NCBI GenBank assembly: GCA_002483135.1
Contig: DLHI01000010.1
Location: 1 to 64,000, forward strand
Reading direction: 5' to 3'
Origin: Hyphomonadaceae bacterium UBA7672
GTDB lineage: Bacteria; Pseudomonadota; Alphaproteobacteria; Caulobacterales; Hyphomonadaceae
DNA length: 64,000 nucleotides
A program made the position numbers and the translations under genes. This document shows positions 25,382 to 33,365 of the stretch, piece by piece. Position 1 is the first letter of the stretch. Every line of letters begins with the position of its first letter. The notes beneath the pieces were generated by a model. The model did not search any database. It was not told the origin of the DNA and saw nothing but the letters and a program-made list of their open reading frames with translations.

Positions 25382-27436
25382 TCACTTCTCCTTCGGCCTG
25401 AACGCGATCAGCACGTTTCCTGGGGGTTCGCCGAAGCGGGCGTAGCCGGATTGGACGAAGAGCGTGCCGTCGCCTGCGATGTACGGGGCGCTGTCGAGGC
25501 CGCCACCGTGGCCTTCGATGCCATTCACCGTTTCGGGGAAGTCGCGGTTGGTCATGTATTCGAACAGGACTTCGCCGGTCTTCGCGTCGAAGATGCGCAG
25601 CATGCCTTGCGTCGTGCCGGTGACGACGGCGCCATCGACAACGAGCGGCGCGGGCGACATGCCGAGACGGCAGGGGGCAGTCGGACGTGGTGGCGGCGCT
25701 GAAGCTGCAGCAGCAGGCGTGGCCCCCGACCCTGCAGCGGGACGCGGCGGGGTGGCGACGCGCGGTGTGGGCAGCACGGGCGCCGATACGGGTTGGATGC
25801 GCCATTCGGGTGGTGGCGTGTAGGCTTTCGCGGCTGGCATGTCCGCGCCGCAGTCGCGCTGGTTCGGTTTGTACGACCAGCGAATCTCGCCGGTTACTGC
25901 GTCGAGCGCGTGGATGCCGGGGCCGAAGGCGGGGTTCTCGCCGGGCGTGGGCGGACGGTTGGGATCATTCATCGGCGCGAAGATCAGTTCGCCGTCATAG
26001 GCGAGGCCCCAGTGCGCGCCGCCATTGGCGGAGCCGCGCCCGACCTTGTTGGACCAGACCAGCTGACCGTTGTCGGGATTGAGAGCCCAGACAACGCCGG
26101 ATTTCTGGCCGGCGACGACAAGCTCCGATCCGTCGCTGCGCTTGATCAGCATTGCGGTGGCGCCGAAATCGTGGTCGGGGCTGTGGTATTCGCCGGGCCA
26201 GTCGCAGTTCGCGCCGCGACGTCCGCAGGCATAGTTCCAGATGTCGGCATTGGTCGCCTGGAACACCCAGCGCTTGTCGCCGGTATCGAGGTCGTAGGCG
26301 ATGATGGCGTCGGAGGTGTCCGTGGCTGGCCACGAGACATTCTCGCCCGTGCCCGCATAGGCGACGTTGCGCTTGGGATCTATGACGGGCGTTGACCAGA
26401 TGATGGCGCCGGAGGGGCCCCATTGCTGCGTGCCCGTGCGGCCAAGGCGCGTGGGCTTGGCCTCGTCCATCGTCGTGCCGGTCCAGAGTTTCTTGCCTGT
26501 TGCGAGATCAAACGCGATCACCGCGCCCTGGCCCTTGCAGCATTCATAATCGTCGGCGCCGGCATAGTTCACTTCGATGGCAGAGACTGGCGTGATGACC
26601 ATGCCGTCGTGTACGACCGGCGCGCCGGTGATGCGGTTGTACTCATTCAGGCGTGCGTTGGAGACCCAGATCTTGCCTCCCGTCTTTGCATTGACGGCGT
26701 GCACGAAGCCGGCGGCGTCACCCATGATGATCGCGGCGGGGGAGTTGTCCGTGGCTTCCGCGAATGTGATCGAGGAGCGCAGCGTCATCTCGGAAACGTA
26801 GTGCCACTTCACGCAGCCGGTGTTGGTATCGAGGGCATAGAGGCGGCCGGAATCGGTGGCGGCGATGAACAGCGTGTCGCCGACGATGACCGGTTGCGAG
26901 CGCATGGTCGGTGTCTGCGGGAAGGCGACGACCCAGGCGACGTCAAGGTCCTTCATCTGCTCGCGCGAGAGACCGGCCTGTTCGGCGGTCTGGGCGCGGT
27001 TGGCGTCGTTGGTGACGCCGAAGGTGGTGGATGTACGCGGGGCGCCGTCGAGCCGTACTTCCCGCGACTTGATCGGGCAACGCGCGGCGTCGATCCATGT
27101 ATCGTTCGAGCCTTCGGAAGTCGGCATCCAGTCGATCAACTGGGCGAGGTCGTCGGCGGGTACGTCCTTCGCCTGGATCTTCATGTAGCCGAGTTCGAGT
27201 GCGTATTTCACTGTCGCGCGGTTGAGCTGACGGATCGCGGCGAGCGAAGGGGCGCCGCTCTTGCCGCCGTCGTCATGGCAGGAGGAGCACCACTGGTCGT
27301 AGACGGCTTTGCCCGGGTGCTCGGCGACGGTTTCTGCGCCATGCTCGGCTGAGGCCATTTGGCCGGGGCGAGGCGCACAGCCTGCTGCGGTCAAGCCAAT
27401 AGCTAACGCCAGCGCCAGAGCGCGACCTGTGGCCAA
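25382..27436 (-). CDS. PQQ-dependent dehydrogenase with heme c, polyvinyl-alcohol-dehydrogenase-like
   Basis: A 684-residue exported quinohemoprotein. The N-terminus has a lipoprotein-type signal (GLTAAGC, Cys about residue 19). A heme c motif CSSCH (about 49-53) follows. Then comes a beta-propeller with repeated tryptophan docking blades (for example GRLYALDTNTGCVKWHY, GSELVVAGQKSGVVWALNP) and ECCKGQGAVIAFD, containing the vicinal Cys pair expected near PQQ. A Pro/Ala insertion interrupts the last blades. The start is a TTG after a strong GGGGAGGAAATC; no ATG fits. Such enzymes oxidise alcohols in the periplasm and pass electrons to cytochromes. The substrate is not predictable. Confidence 0.85.
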   Translation of the reverse strand: MATGRALALALAIGLTAAGCAPRPGQMASAEHGAETVAEHPGKAVYDQWCSSCHDDGGKSGAPSLAAIRQLNRATVKYALELGYMKIQAKDVPADDLAQLIDWMPTSEGSNDTWIDAARCPIKSREVRLDGAPRTSTTFGVTNDANRAQTAEQAGLSREQMKDLDVAWVVAFPQTPTMRSQPVIVGDTLFIAATDSGRLYALDTNTGCVKWHYVSEMTLRSSITFAEATDNSPAAIIMGDAAGFVHAVNAKTGGKIWVSNARLNEYNRITGAPVVHDGMVITPVSAIEVNYAGADDYECCKGQGAVIAFDLATGKKLWTGTTMDEAKPTRLGRTGTQQWGPSGAIIWSTPVIDPKRNVAYAGTGENVSWPATDTSDAIIAYDLDTGDKRWVFQATNADIWNYACGRRGANCDWPGEYHSPDHDFGATAMLIKRSDGSELVVAGQKSGVVWALNPDNGQLVWSNKVGRGSANGGAHWGLAYDGELIFAPMNDPNRPPTPGENPAFGPGIHALDAVTGEIRWSYKPNQRDCGADMPAAKAYTPPPEWRIQPVSAPVLPTPRVATPPRPAAGSGATPAAAASAPPPRPTAPCRLGMSPAPLVVDGAVVTGTTQGMLRIFDAKTGEVLFEYMTNRDFPETVNGIEGHGGGLDSAPYIAGDGTLFVQSGYARFGEPPGNVLIAFRPKEK

Positions 27437-27533
27437 GATTTCCTCCCCGGAGCTTCTTGTCTCTCTGCCGACGACCGTATCCGTGCCTACCCCGGTTGCA
27501 AGCCGGGGCGTGTCACCGTCGCGTGAGAGGAGG

Positions 27534-28514
27534 CTATTCTGCCGCAACGGCCATGGCTGAGGTGCGGGCGCGCGATGCCTCGTAGGAGGCGATGGTCCAC
27601 GACAGCAGGCGATCGAGCCCGACATGGAAGCCGTGCGGGCGCCAACCGAGCAGGCGCTCGGCCTCGCTGGAATCCAGCATCGGGCTCGACAGGGCGGAGC
27701 GGGGGCTGCCTTCGGTTTTCACCAGGCTGAACCAGGAAGCGCCGGATGCACGCGGCAGGCGCTCGTCCAGCAGGCCGCAGATCGATTCAGCGATATCGAT
27801 GTCGCGCCGCTCGGCCCCGACGGAGATGTCGACGCGGCCTTCCGCGTCGGGTGCGGTGGCGGCGGCGAGGATAGCCTCGGCGAGATCGCGGACGGGCAGC
27901 CAGTCGCGAACGGTTTCCCCTGCAGCCGGGATGGCGAAGGGCTGGTCGTGCATCAATGCCGCCAGCAGGCGCGACAGCAGGGACGTGCGTTGCTGCCATG
28001 GACCGAAGGCTGCGCCCGCGACGCAGGTGACAGCGGGCATGGCTGTTGCGCGAGCCCAGCGTTCGATCAGGCTGGACGCTGCGCCCTTAACTGCCTGTGC
28101 GCGATCCAGCGGGTCGGGCATGTCGGACTCGGCGCGTTCGAGATGCACCAGGCGGAAGCGACCGCGCACCGGCGCTGGCGCGCTTTCGAACCAGCCGCGT
28201 GCGGCTTCGAGCATGGAGAATGCGCCGCCGATCTCTCCATCCATCAAGGCGGCGGGGTCGTCGCTTTCGGGGGCGGCGAGGTGGATTACGGCGTCGGGCG
28301 CGAACTCGCGGACAACGGCGCGCATGAGGGCACGGTCAGTCACGTCGGCTTCGAGGCGGGCATAACCTTCGCGATTGCCGATCGGGCCAAGCGTAGGCGT
28401 GGGATTGGATTTGCGGCGGCGATCAATGTTGAGGACATTGTATCCGCGTTCGACCGCGAGCCGAACAACGGTCGAACCGACAAATCCGCAACCGCCAGTT
28501 ACGAGGACGCGCAT
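27534..28514 (-). CDS. RmlB-like extended SDR lacking catalytic residues
   Basis: A 326-residue protein clearly related to dTDP-glucose 4,6-dehydratase and UDP-sugar epimerases. It has the cofactor motif GGCGFVGS (residues 7-14), DAVIHLAA, and the late block ETVRDWLPVRDLAEAI. The catalytic elements are gone. The STDEVYG motif is replaced by HLERAESDM, and the YxxxK motif reads AQAVK, with Ala in place of the essential Tyr. It probably binds NAD(P) but cannot run the usual reaction. A possible CtrA-type site lies about 40 bases upstream. Confidence 0.8.
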   Translation of the reverse strand: MRVLVTGGCGFVGSTVVRLAVERGYNVLNIDRRRKSNPTPTLGPIGNREGYARLEADVTDRALMRAVVREFAPDAVIHLAAPESDDPAALMDGEIGGAFSMLEAARGWFESAPAPVRGRFRLVHLERAESDMPDPLDRAQAVKGAASSLIERWARATAMPAVTCVAGAAFGPWQQRTSLLSRLLAALMHDQPFAIPAAGETVRDWLPVRDLAEAILAAATAPDAEGRVDISVGAERRDIDIAESICGLLDERLPRASGASWFSLVKTEGSPRSALSSPMLDSSEAERLLGWRPHGFHVGLDRLLSWTIASYEASRARTSAMAVAAE

Positions 28515-28555
28515 CGGCCCCAGCCTCCAGACGTTAACGAGTGCGCCGCGCCGGG

Positions 28556-28571
28556 TTAGCGAAGGGTTAAC
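28556..28571. promoter_or_regulatory. Possible CtrA-type site
   Basis: TTAG-CGAAGGG-TTAAC has the N7 spacing of the CtrA box (TTAA-N7-TTAAC) with one mismatch, about 42 bases upstream of the RmlB-like gene. Such matches occur by chance, so the call is weak. Confidence 0.3.
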
Positions 28572-28593
28572 GGCCAGGGTTGCGGAGGCTCCG

Positions 28594-29082
28594 TCAGTCG
28601 CCCGTGCGCGCGAATGTGTAGATCACATTGTCCAACCCGAGCATGATCTGGCCATCGTCCAGCATCGCGAAATCCAGGCCGACATCGGCCGTTCCCGATT
28701 TGCAGGAGAAGGACAGGACGGTGATGTCGGGCGAGACGAAGCCCAGCGCGGCAGCGTCGGCGGCAGGATCGGGCAGGTTGCCTTCGAAGAGGCCGCGCGG
28801 CGAGACCAAGTTGGTGGCGTATTGCGGATCATCGCACGTCAGAAGGGCTGGTCCGCTGGATGCATCGGGCTGCAGCGAGAACCGGGTGAACGCCGGATCG
28901 GCCTCGGGCTCTGGCTCGCCTTCCTTCAGCCAGGGGGCGATCCGCGCGCGGGTCACTTCCCATGTGCCGAAGAAGGGATTGCGGGGGGTAGGCACATCCG
29001 CGCCGGAAGCTGCCTCCTCGGTCGCTGGCGTGCAGGCGACAAGCGCGAATGCGATGACAGACACGGACAGGAAACGAAGCAA
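28594..29082 (-). CDS. Lipoprotein of unknown function
   Basis: A 162-residue protein beginning MLRFLSVSVIAFALVACTPA, a lipoprotein signal peptide with lipobox LVAC. The start is TTG with GGGAG six bases before it. The mature part has a Pro/Glu-rich linker (EGEPEPEADPAF), the segment NPFFGTWEVTRARIAPW that resembles the first strand of small lipocalin-like barrels, and two further Cys. No family assigned. Convergence or co-regulation with neighbours cannot be judged; it lies 63 bases downstream of trmH. Confidence 0.7.
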   Translation of the reverse strand: MLRFLSVSVIAFALVACTPATEEAASGADVPTPRNPFFGTWEVTRARIAPWLKEGEPEPEADPAFTRFSLQPDASSGPALLTCDDPQYATNLVSPRGLFEGNLPDPAADAAALGFVSPDITVLSFSCKSGTADVGLDFAMLDDGQIMLGLDNVIYTFARTGD

Positions 29083-29145
29083 GGAAGACTCCCTGGGCCG
29101 TTCAGCGACCCGACATGCAAACGTTGCTGAGGCGGCGAGGCGCTG

Positions 29146-29952
29146 TCAACCAGCGCGGCTCGCCATGACATGAGCGAGAGCGATGGCTCCTGCCGTTGCC
29201 ACGTTGAGACTGTCCATGCCGGCCGCCATCGGAATGGAGACGCGCCGGCACCGTTGCATCAGGGCTTCGGGCAGGCCCGGGCCCTCCGCGCCGAGCAAGA
29301 GGGCAAGTCTGGCTGGCGGCTTGGTCTTCGCGAGGATGGCGCCGCCGGATGGTGTCAGCGCCCAGCATTCGATGGCGTGCGCGGTGAGCAGCGAGATGAG
29401 TTCCTCGCCGGTTCCGCCGTGCGCGAAGGGCAGGGAGAGCGACGCGCCGGACGAGACGCGGATCGCCTTGCGATAAAGTGGATCGCAGCTCGATGCGTCA
29501 AGCAGGACAGCGTCTGCGCCGAGCGCGGCGGCGTTTCTGAAGCAGGCGCCGACATTGTCATGATTTGATAGTCCGATCACGACGAGAAGCGTCAGCGGCC
29601 CATTCGCGTGCCGCGCCAGCAGTTCAGCTGAGGTGGGCATCGCCTGGCGGCGAGCAAGGGCAAGAACGCCACGATGGATATGGAAGCCGGTTACCTCATC
29701 CATCGCCGCCTGCGTTCCGACGTGGATGGGAATTGATGCGTCGATGCGCGCAATCAACGGAGCCAGTCTTTCGGCGGCGGTCTCCGACAGGAACACCGAG
29801 ACGAGCGGGAAGCGCTGGGTCTCGATCAACCGTTCGAGCGCGATGGCGCCTTCGACGATGAAGCCATCCGTGTCGCGGGCGACCTGATTGTCGCGGAGAA
29901 TCCGATAGGGCGCGAGGCGAGGGTCATCCGCCGCCGCGACGCGGACGATCAT
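29146..29952 (-). CDS. RNA 2'-O-ribose methyltransferase, TrmH/SpoU family
   Basis: A 268-residue protein with an N-terminal substrate-binding region and a SpoU knot domain. Motif 1 is GLSNHDNVGACFRNAAALGAD (about 127-147), motif 2 is LLLGAEGPGLP and motif 3 is MDSLNVATAGAIAL. The family uses S-adenosylmethionine to methylate tRNA or rRNA ribose. The start overlaps the stop of the DUF3052 gene by ATGA, making dapD-DUF3052-trmH one coupled unit. The target nucleotide is unknown. Confidence 0.9.
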   Translation of the reverse strand: MIVRVAAADDPRLAPYRILRDNQVARDTDGFIVEGAIALERLIETQRFPLVSVFLSETAAERLAPLIARIDASIPIHVGTQAAMDEVTGFHIHRGVLALARRQAMPTSAELLARHANGPLTLLVVIGLSNHDNVGACFRNAAALGADAVLLDASSCDPLYRKAIRVSSGASLSLPFAHGGTGEELISLLTAHAIECWALTPSGGAILAKTKPPARLALLLGAEGPGLPEALMQRCRRVSIPMAAGMDSLNVATAGAIALAHVMASRAG

Positions 29953-30419
29953 GTCCTGCGGCGCATCAGCTTGAGGCCGGACCAGTCATTGTCGACGGCG
30001 CAGACCTTCACATCGACAAGGCCCATCGGCAGGCAGATCTTGCGGATTCCGTCTTCGGTGAGGTCGACGAACAGTTTTGACGTCTTCTTCGGCCAGGAGA
30101 CCCACAGCATGCCGCCCTCGGCGAGGCGAGGTTCAAGCTTCATGAGCTTACGTGTAAGCGTTGCAGCGTCTGACGCGAAGACGTGGATGAAGTCGAATGC
30201 GCCGGCGGCGGGTGCGGCGGTGCGCTGTCCAATGGCGGCGCCGTCCGTCAGCTTCGCGTAGTTGGCGGGCGGCCCAACGACGATGGCCTTGTCACCGTCC
30301 TTGAGGCCGAGCTTCCGGATCAGGCTCTTGCCGGAATAGCCCGCAGCGGCGGACGCCGAACCCGTCTTGGCTGCGGCCTTCTTCGGGGCGGGTTTCTTCA
30401 GGGCGGCGGTCATCATCAT
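29949..30419 (-). CDS. DUF3052-like protein
   Basis: A 156-residue cytoplasmic protein. After an Ala/Lys/Pro-rich N-terminus it has GYSGKSLIRKLGLKDGDKAIVVGPP, a central FDFIHVFASD segment, GGMLWVSWPKK and a C-terminal VDVKVCAVDNDWSGLKLM. This matches the small DUF3052 proteins often found as isolated conserved hypotheticals. Three consecutive ATG codons start it. The first, at 30419, overlaps the dapD stop as ATGA and is preferred. Biochemical role unknown. It sits between lysine synthesis and RNA methylation genes. Confidence 0.75.
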   Translation of the reverse strand: MMMTAALKKPAPKKAAAKTGSASAAAGYSGKSLIRKLGLKDGDKAIVVGPPANYAKLTDGAAIGQRTAAPAAGAFDFIHVFASDAATLTRKLMKLEPRLAEGGMLWVSWPKKTSKLFVDLTEDGIRKICLPMGLVDVKVCAVDNDWSGLKLMRRRT

Positions 30420-31267
30420 GCACGCAGCAGTTCGTTGACGGAGGTCTTCGAGCGCGTGCCGGCGTCGACCTGCTTGACGATCACCGCGCAGTAGAGCGAT
30501 GGCGTCCAGTTCTGGCCCGGCATGGGCTGCGAGCCCGGACGGTTGCCGGCGACGACGACGGAGTAAGGCGGGACTTCGCCATACAACGTTTCGCCCGTGG
30601 CGCGGTTCACGATCGGGGTGGATTGACCGAGATAGACGCCCATGCCGATGACCGAGCCTTCGCGTACGATGACACCTTCGGCGACTTCGGAGCGGGCGCC
30701 GACGAAGCAGTTGTCCTCGATGATGACGGGGTTGGCCTGAAGCGGCTCCAGCACGCCGCCGATGCCGACGCCGCCGGAGAGGTGGCAGTGCTTGCCGATC
30801 TGGGCGCAGGAACCGACCGTGGTCCATGTGTCCACCATCGTGCCTTCGCCGACATAGGCGCCGATGTTGACGAAGGAGGGCATCAGCACCGCGTCCTTTG
30901 CGATGAACGAGCCGCGGCGCACGACAGCCCCGGGTACGGCGCGGAATCCGCCGGCGGAGAATTGTGCGTCTGTCCAGCCTTCGAACTTGGTGGGGACTTT
31001 ATCCCAGTAGGGGCCGGGCTGCTGGCCGGCGGCGCCCATGGAGCGGTTGGGGTTAAGGCGGAAGGAGAGAAGCACGGCCTTCTTTAGCCACTGGTTGACG
31101 CTCCAGGCTCCGGATGCGTCCTTCTGGGCGACACGCATCGCGCCGGAATCCAGAGCGGCGAGTGCATCTTCCACGGCTGTCCGAACCGCGCCCTGCGTGG
31201 TCGCCGAAAGAGACGTGCGCTCTTCCCACGCCGCGTTGATCGTTGCTTCCAGGCTGGTGTCCGCCAT
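30416..31267 (-). CDS. dapD: Tetrahydrodipicolinate N-succinyltransferase
   Basis: A 283-residue enzyme of the succinylase branch of lysine and meso-diaminopimelate synthesis. It has the hexapeptide-repeat beta-helix (VGEGTMVDTWTTVGSCAQIG, VIIEDNCFVGARSEVAEG), RLNPNRSM and PPYSVVVAGNRPG, as in DapD. The start ATG at 31267 follows GGGAGG; an upstream in-frame Met at 31324 lacks a ribosome site. It overlaps DUF3052 by ATGA. argB and dapD near engB-yidC fit the usual alphaproteobacterial neighbourhood. Confidence 0.95.
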   Translation of the reverse strand: MADTSLEATINAAWEERTSLSATTQGAVRTAVEDALAALDSGAMRVAQKDASGAWSVNQWLKKAVLLSFRLNPNRSMGAAGQQPGPYWDKVPTKFEGWTDAQFSAGGFRAVPGAVVRRGSFIAKDAVLMPSFVNIGAYVGEGTMVDTWTTVGSCAQIGKHCHLSGGVGIGGVLEPLQANPVIIEDNCFVGARSEVAEGVIVREGSVIGMGVYLGQSTPIVNRATGETLYGEVPPYSVVVAGNRPGSQPMPGQNWTPSLYCAVIVKQVDAGTRSKTSVNELLRA

Positions 31268-31363
31268 GGCTGGCCTCCCGACAGAATGCACGGGGGCATT
31301 ACCTCGTCCTGAGGACGTAGCCAAACGGATTCCGCGTGGCTTCGCGCCGCGTCTTCAGAGGCG

Positions 31364-32410
31364 TCAGGGCGCTTTGGCCGGGCCGAAAGCGCTATCGAAG
31401 AACTGGTAAACCAACTTGCCGTCTTCCGGCGGGGCGGTTTCGACGAATTTCTCGGGACGGTAGCGCCGCGCTTCGCAGTTCTCGTTGCCGAGGATCGCGA
31501 ACTGCGAGCGCGCCGTGCAGAACACCGTGGCGGCGCCGTTAAGCGTGCGGATGCCATCGTCGGTCGACATCTCGGCGAAGACATAGTGCGGCGCCGTGAT
31601 CAGGCTTTCGTCGACCGCGCGCACGCACTGGTTGGCGTCAAGCACCCACCAGCCGCGCGATTCCAGTCCGTCGGGGCGGCTGCGCGCCATGGCGGCGAGG
31701 ATGCGGTTGCCGGTGCGGTTGCACAGCTCCATGCCGACCTGGCGGGCGCGGCGGTTGGCGACGTTCTCGAGCTCGTCGATGATCTTCTGCACGGGGGCCG
31801 TGGAGGGCATCTTCTGCTCGGCGAGGAAGGCAGCAATCGCGGCGCGGCTCTCGCGGCCGAGAATGCCGTCGACAACGTCCTGGAAAATGCCGGCGTCATT
31901 CAGCAGGCGCTGGATGCCGGCGTTCTGAGGGGACTGCGAACCCTTGTTGTAGAGTTCGGTCTCGGTGAACGTCATCGTGCCGCCGCCCCCCCCCTCGAAG
32001 CGGACGGCGACGAAGCCGCGTTCCTCCAGTCCCATTGATTCGCAGGAGGAGGGGTTCTCGATCGCGAACGAGCCGGCAACGTCGACGCACAGCGGCGTCT
32101 TGCCCGACCAGCTCTGGCCGCCGCGATGGGCCTTGGATGAGCGGGCATAGACGAAGTGCGCGCCTTCCTGGATCGGGCCTTCGACCGCTATCTCGCAATC
32201 GCCCGGCCGCAGCCGCGTCCATCCTTCGACGATGACATCATCACCTTCCGGCCGGCCCGTGGCGGCCTCTATCACATAGCTGGTGCGGTTGCAGAGCCGC
32301 CAGCCATTGTCTCCGCCCTGGGCGGAAGAGGGGATGACAAGGACGCCCGCGAACGCGGCCAATCCGGCCAGCGTCAGGAGAATCCTAGCAAACCAGCGTT
32401 CCCGCACCAT
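31364..32410 (-). CDS. Secreted DUF1036 - peptidoglycan-binding-like - DUF1036 protein
   Basis: A 348-residue protein with a signal peptide or anchor (residues about 5-30). Two DUF1036-type units are recognisable by GWRLCNRTSYVI...GWTRLRPGDC and GMELCNRTGNRI...GWWVLDANQC, each with paired cysteines. Between them is a segment like PG_binding_1 (IQRLLNDAGIFQ then DGILGRESRAAI). The coding strand contains a nine-G run (31986-31994 as C) encoding part of GGGGG. It overlaps the end of argB by 26 bases. Probably periplasmic and envelope-associated; function unknown. Confidence 0.8.
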   Translation of the reverse strand: MVRERWFARILLTLAGLAAFAGVLVIPSSAQGGDNGWRLCNRTSYVIEAATGRPEGDDVIVEGWTRLRPGDCEIAVEGPIQEGAHFVYARSSKAHRGGQSWSGKTPLCVDVAGSFAIENPSSCESMGLEERGFVAVRFEGGGGGTMTFTETELYNKGSQSPQNAGIQRLLNDAGIFQDVVDGILGRESRAAIAAFLAEQKMPSTAPVQKIIDELENVANRRARQVGMELCNRTGNRILAAMARSRPDGLESRGWWVLDANQCVRAVDESLITAPHYVFAEMSTDDGIRTLNGAATVFCTARSQFAILGNENCEARRYRPEKFVETAPPEDGKLVYQFFDSAFGPAKAP

Positions 32411-33311
32411 GTTCGGTGAACAGCTCCATAAGAAGGGCGTGAGGCTTCCGACCGTCGAGAATGACGGCCGCTTCGACTCCCTTTTCCACCGCTTGGATGG
32501 CCGTTTCAAGCTTGGGAATCATACCGCCTTTTGCGGTGCCGTCGGCGATCAGCCCACGCGCCTCCGAAACGGTCAACTGTTTGATTAGATTGCCCGACTT
32601 GTCGAGCACGCCGGTGACGTCGGTGAGGAACAGCACGCGCTTGGCCTTGAGGGCGCCGGCCACCGCGCCGGCGGCTGTATCCGCGTTGATGTTGAAGCTC
32701 TGGCCGTCGGGACCGACGCCGACAGGCGCCACGACCGGAATGAAATCATCTTCGGCCTGACGCGCCAGCGCGTTGAGGACCGACGGGTCCACCTTGTCCG
32801 GTTCGCCAACGAAACCAAGATCGACCACGCGCTCGATGTTCGAATCGGGGTCCTTCTTGGTCTTGGTGGCTTTCGTGGCGGTGATCAGGTTGGCGTCGGA
32901 CCCGGCAAGGCCCACGGCCTTGCCACCGGCTGCATTGATCGCGCGCACGATGGATTTGTTGATCGAGCCGGCCAGCACCATCTCGACGATCTCCATCGAG
33001 GCGGCGTCGGTGACGCGCAGCCCATCCTCGAAGCGCGACACAATGCCCAGTTTTTCCAGCATGCGGCCAATCTGCGGGCCACCGCCGTGGACGACCACAG
33101 GGTTGATGCCCAGAAGCTTCAGCAGCACGACGTCCTTGGCGAACAGTTGGGAAAGCTCGCCATTTTCCATGGCGTGGCCGCCGTATTTGATGACCACCGT
33201 CTTGTTGTCATAGCGCTGCAGGTAGGGCAGCGCTTCGGACAGCGTGCGCGCCGTCGCGAAGGCGTCGCTGGCCTGGAGGGCGTTGATCGCGGCAAGTTCC
33301 GTATCGGTCAT
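32385..33311 (-). CDS. argB: Acetylglutamate kinase
   Basis: A 308-residue amino-acid kinase of arginine synthesis, phosphorylating N-acetylglutamate. It shows TVVIKYGGHAM, NPVVVHGGGPQIG, GLAGSDANLITA, NINADTAAGAVAGALKA, LFLTDVTGVLD and KGGMIPKLETA. The N-terminal extension of about 35 residues is typical of the arginine-inhibited hexameric type. The start ATG is at 33311. It is followed by the overlapping DUF1036 gene and preceded, across 54 bases, by the CocE-like gene. Confidence 0.95.
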   Translation of the reverse strand: MTDTELAAINALQASDAFATARTLSEALPYLQRYDNKTVVIKYGGHAMENGELSQLFAKDVVLLKLLGINPVVVHGGGPQIGRMLEKLGIVSRFEDGLRVTDAASMEIVEMVLAGSINKSIVRAINAAGGKAVGLAGSDANLITATKATKTKKDPDSNIERVVDLGFVGEPDKVDPSVLNALARQAEDDFIPVVAPVGVGPDGQSFNINADTAAGAVAGALKAKRVLFLTDVTGVLDKSGNLIKQLTVSEARGLIADGTAKGGMIPKLETAIQAVEKGVEAAVILDGRKPHALLMELFTEHGAGTLVC

Positions 33312-33365
33312 GCCGCGCGATCTACAGGGTTTTGGGCTTGGGATGAAGAGCCCAGTTCACCGCAG

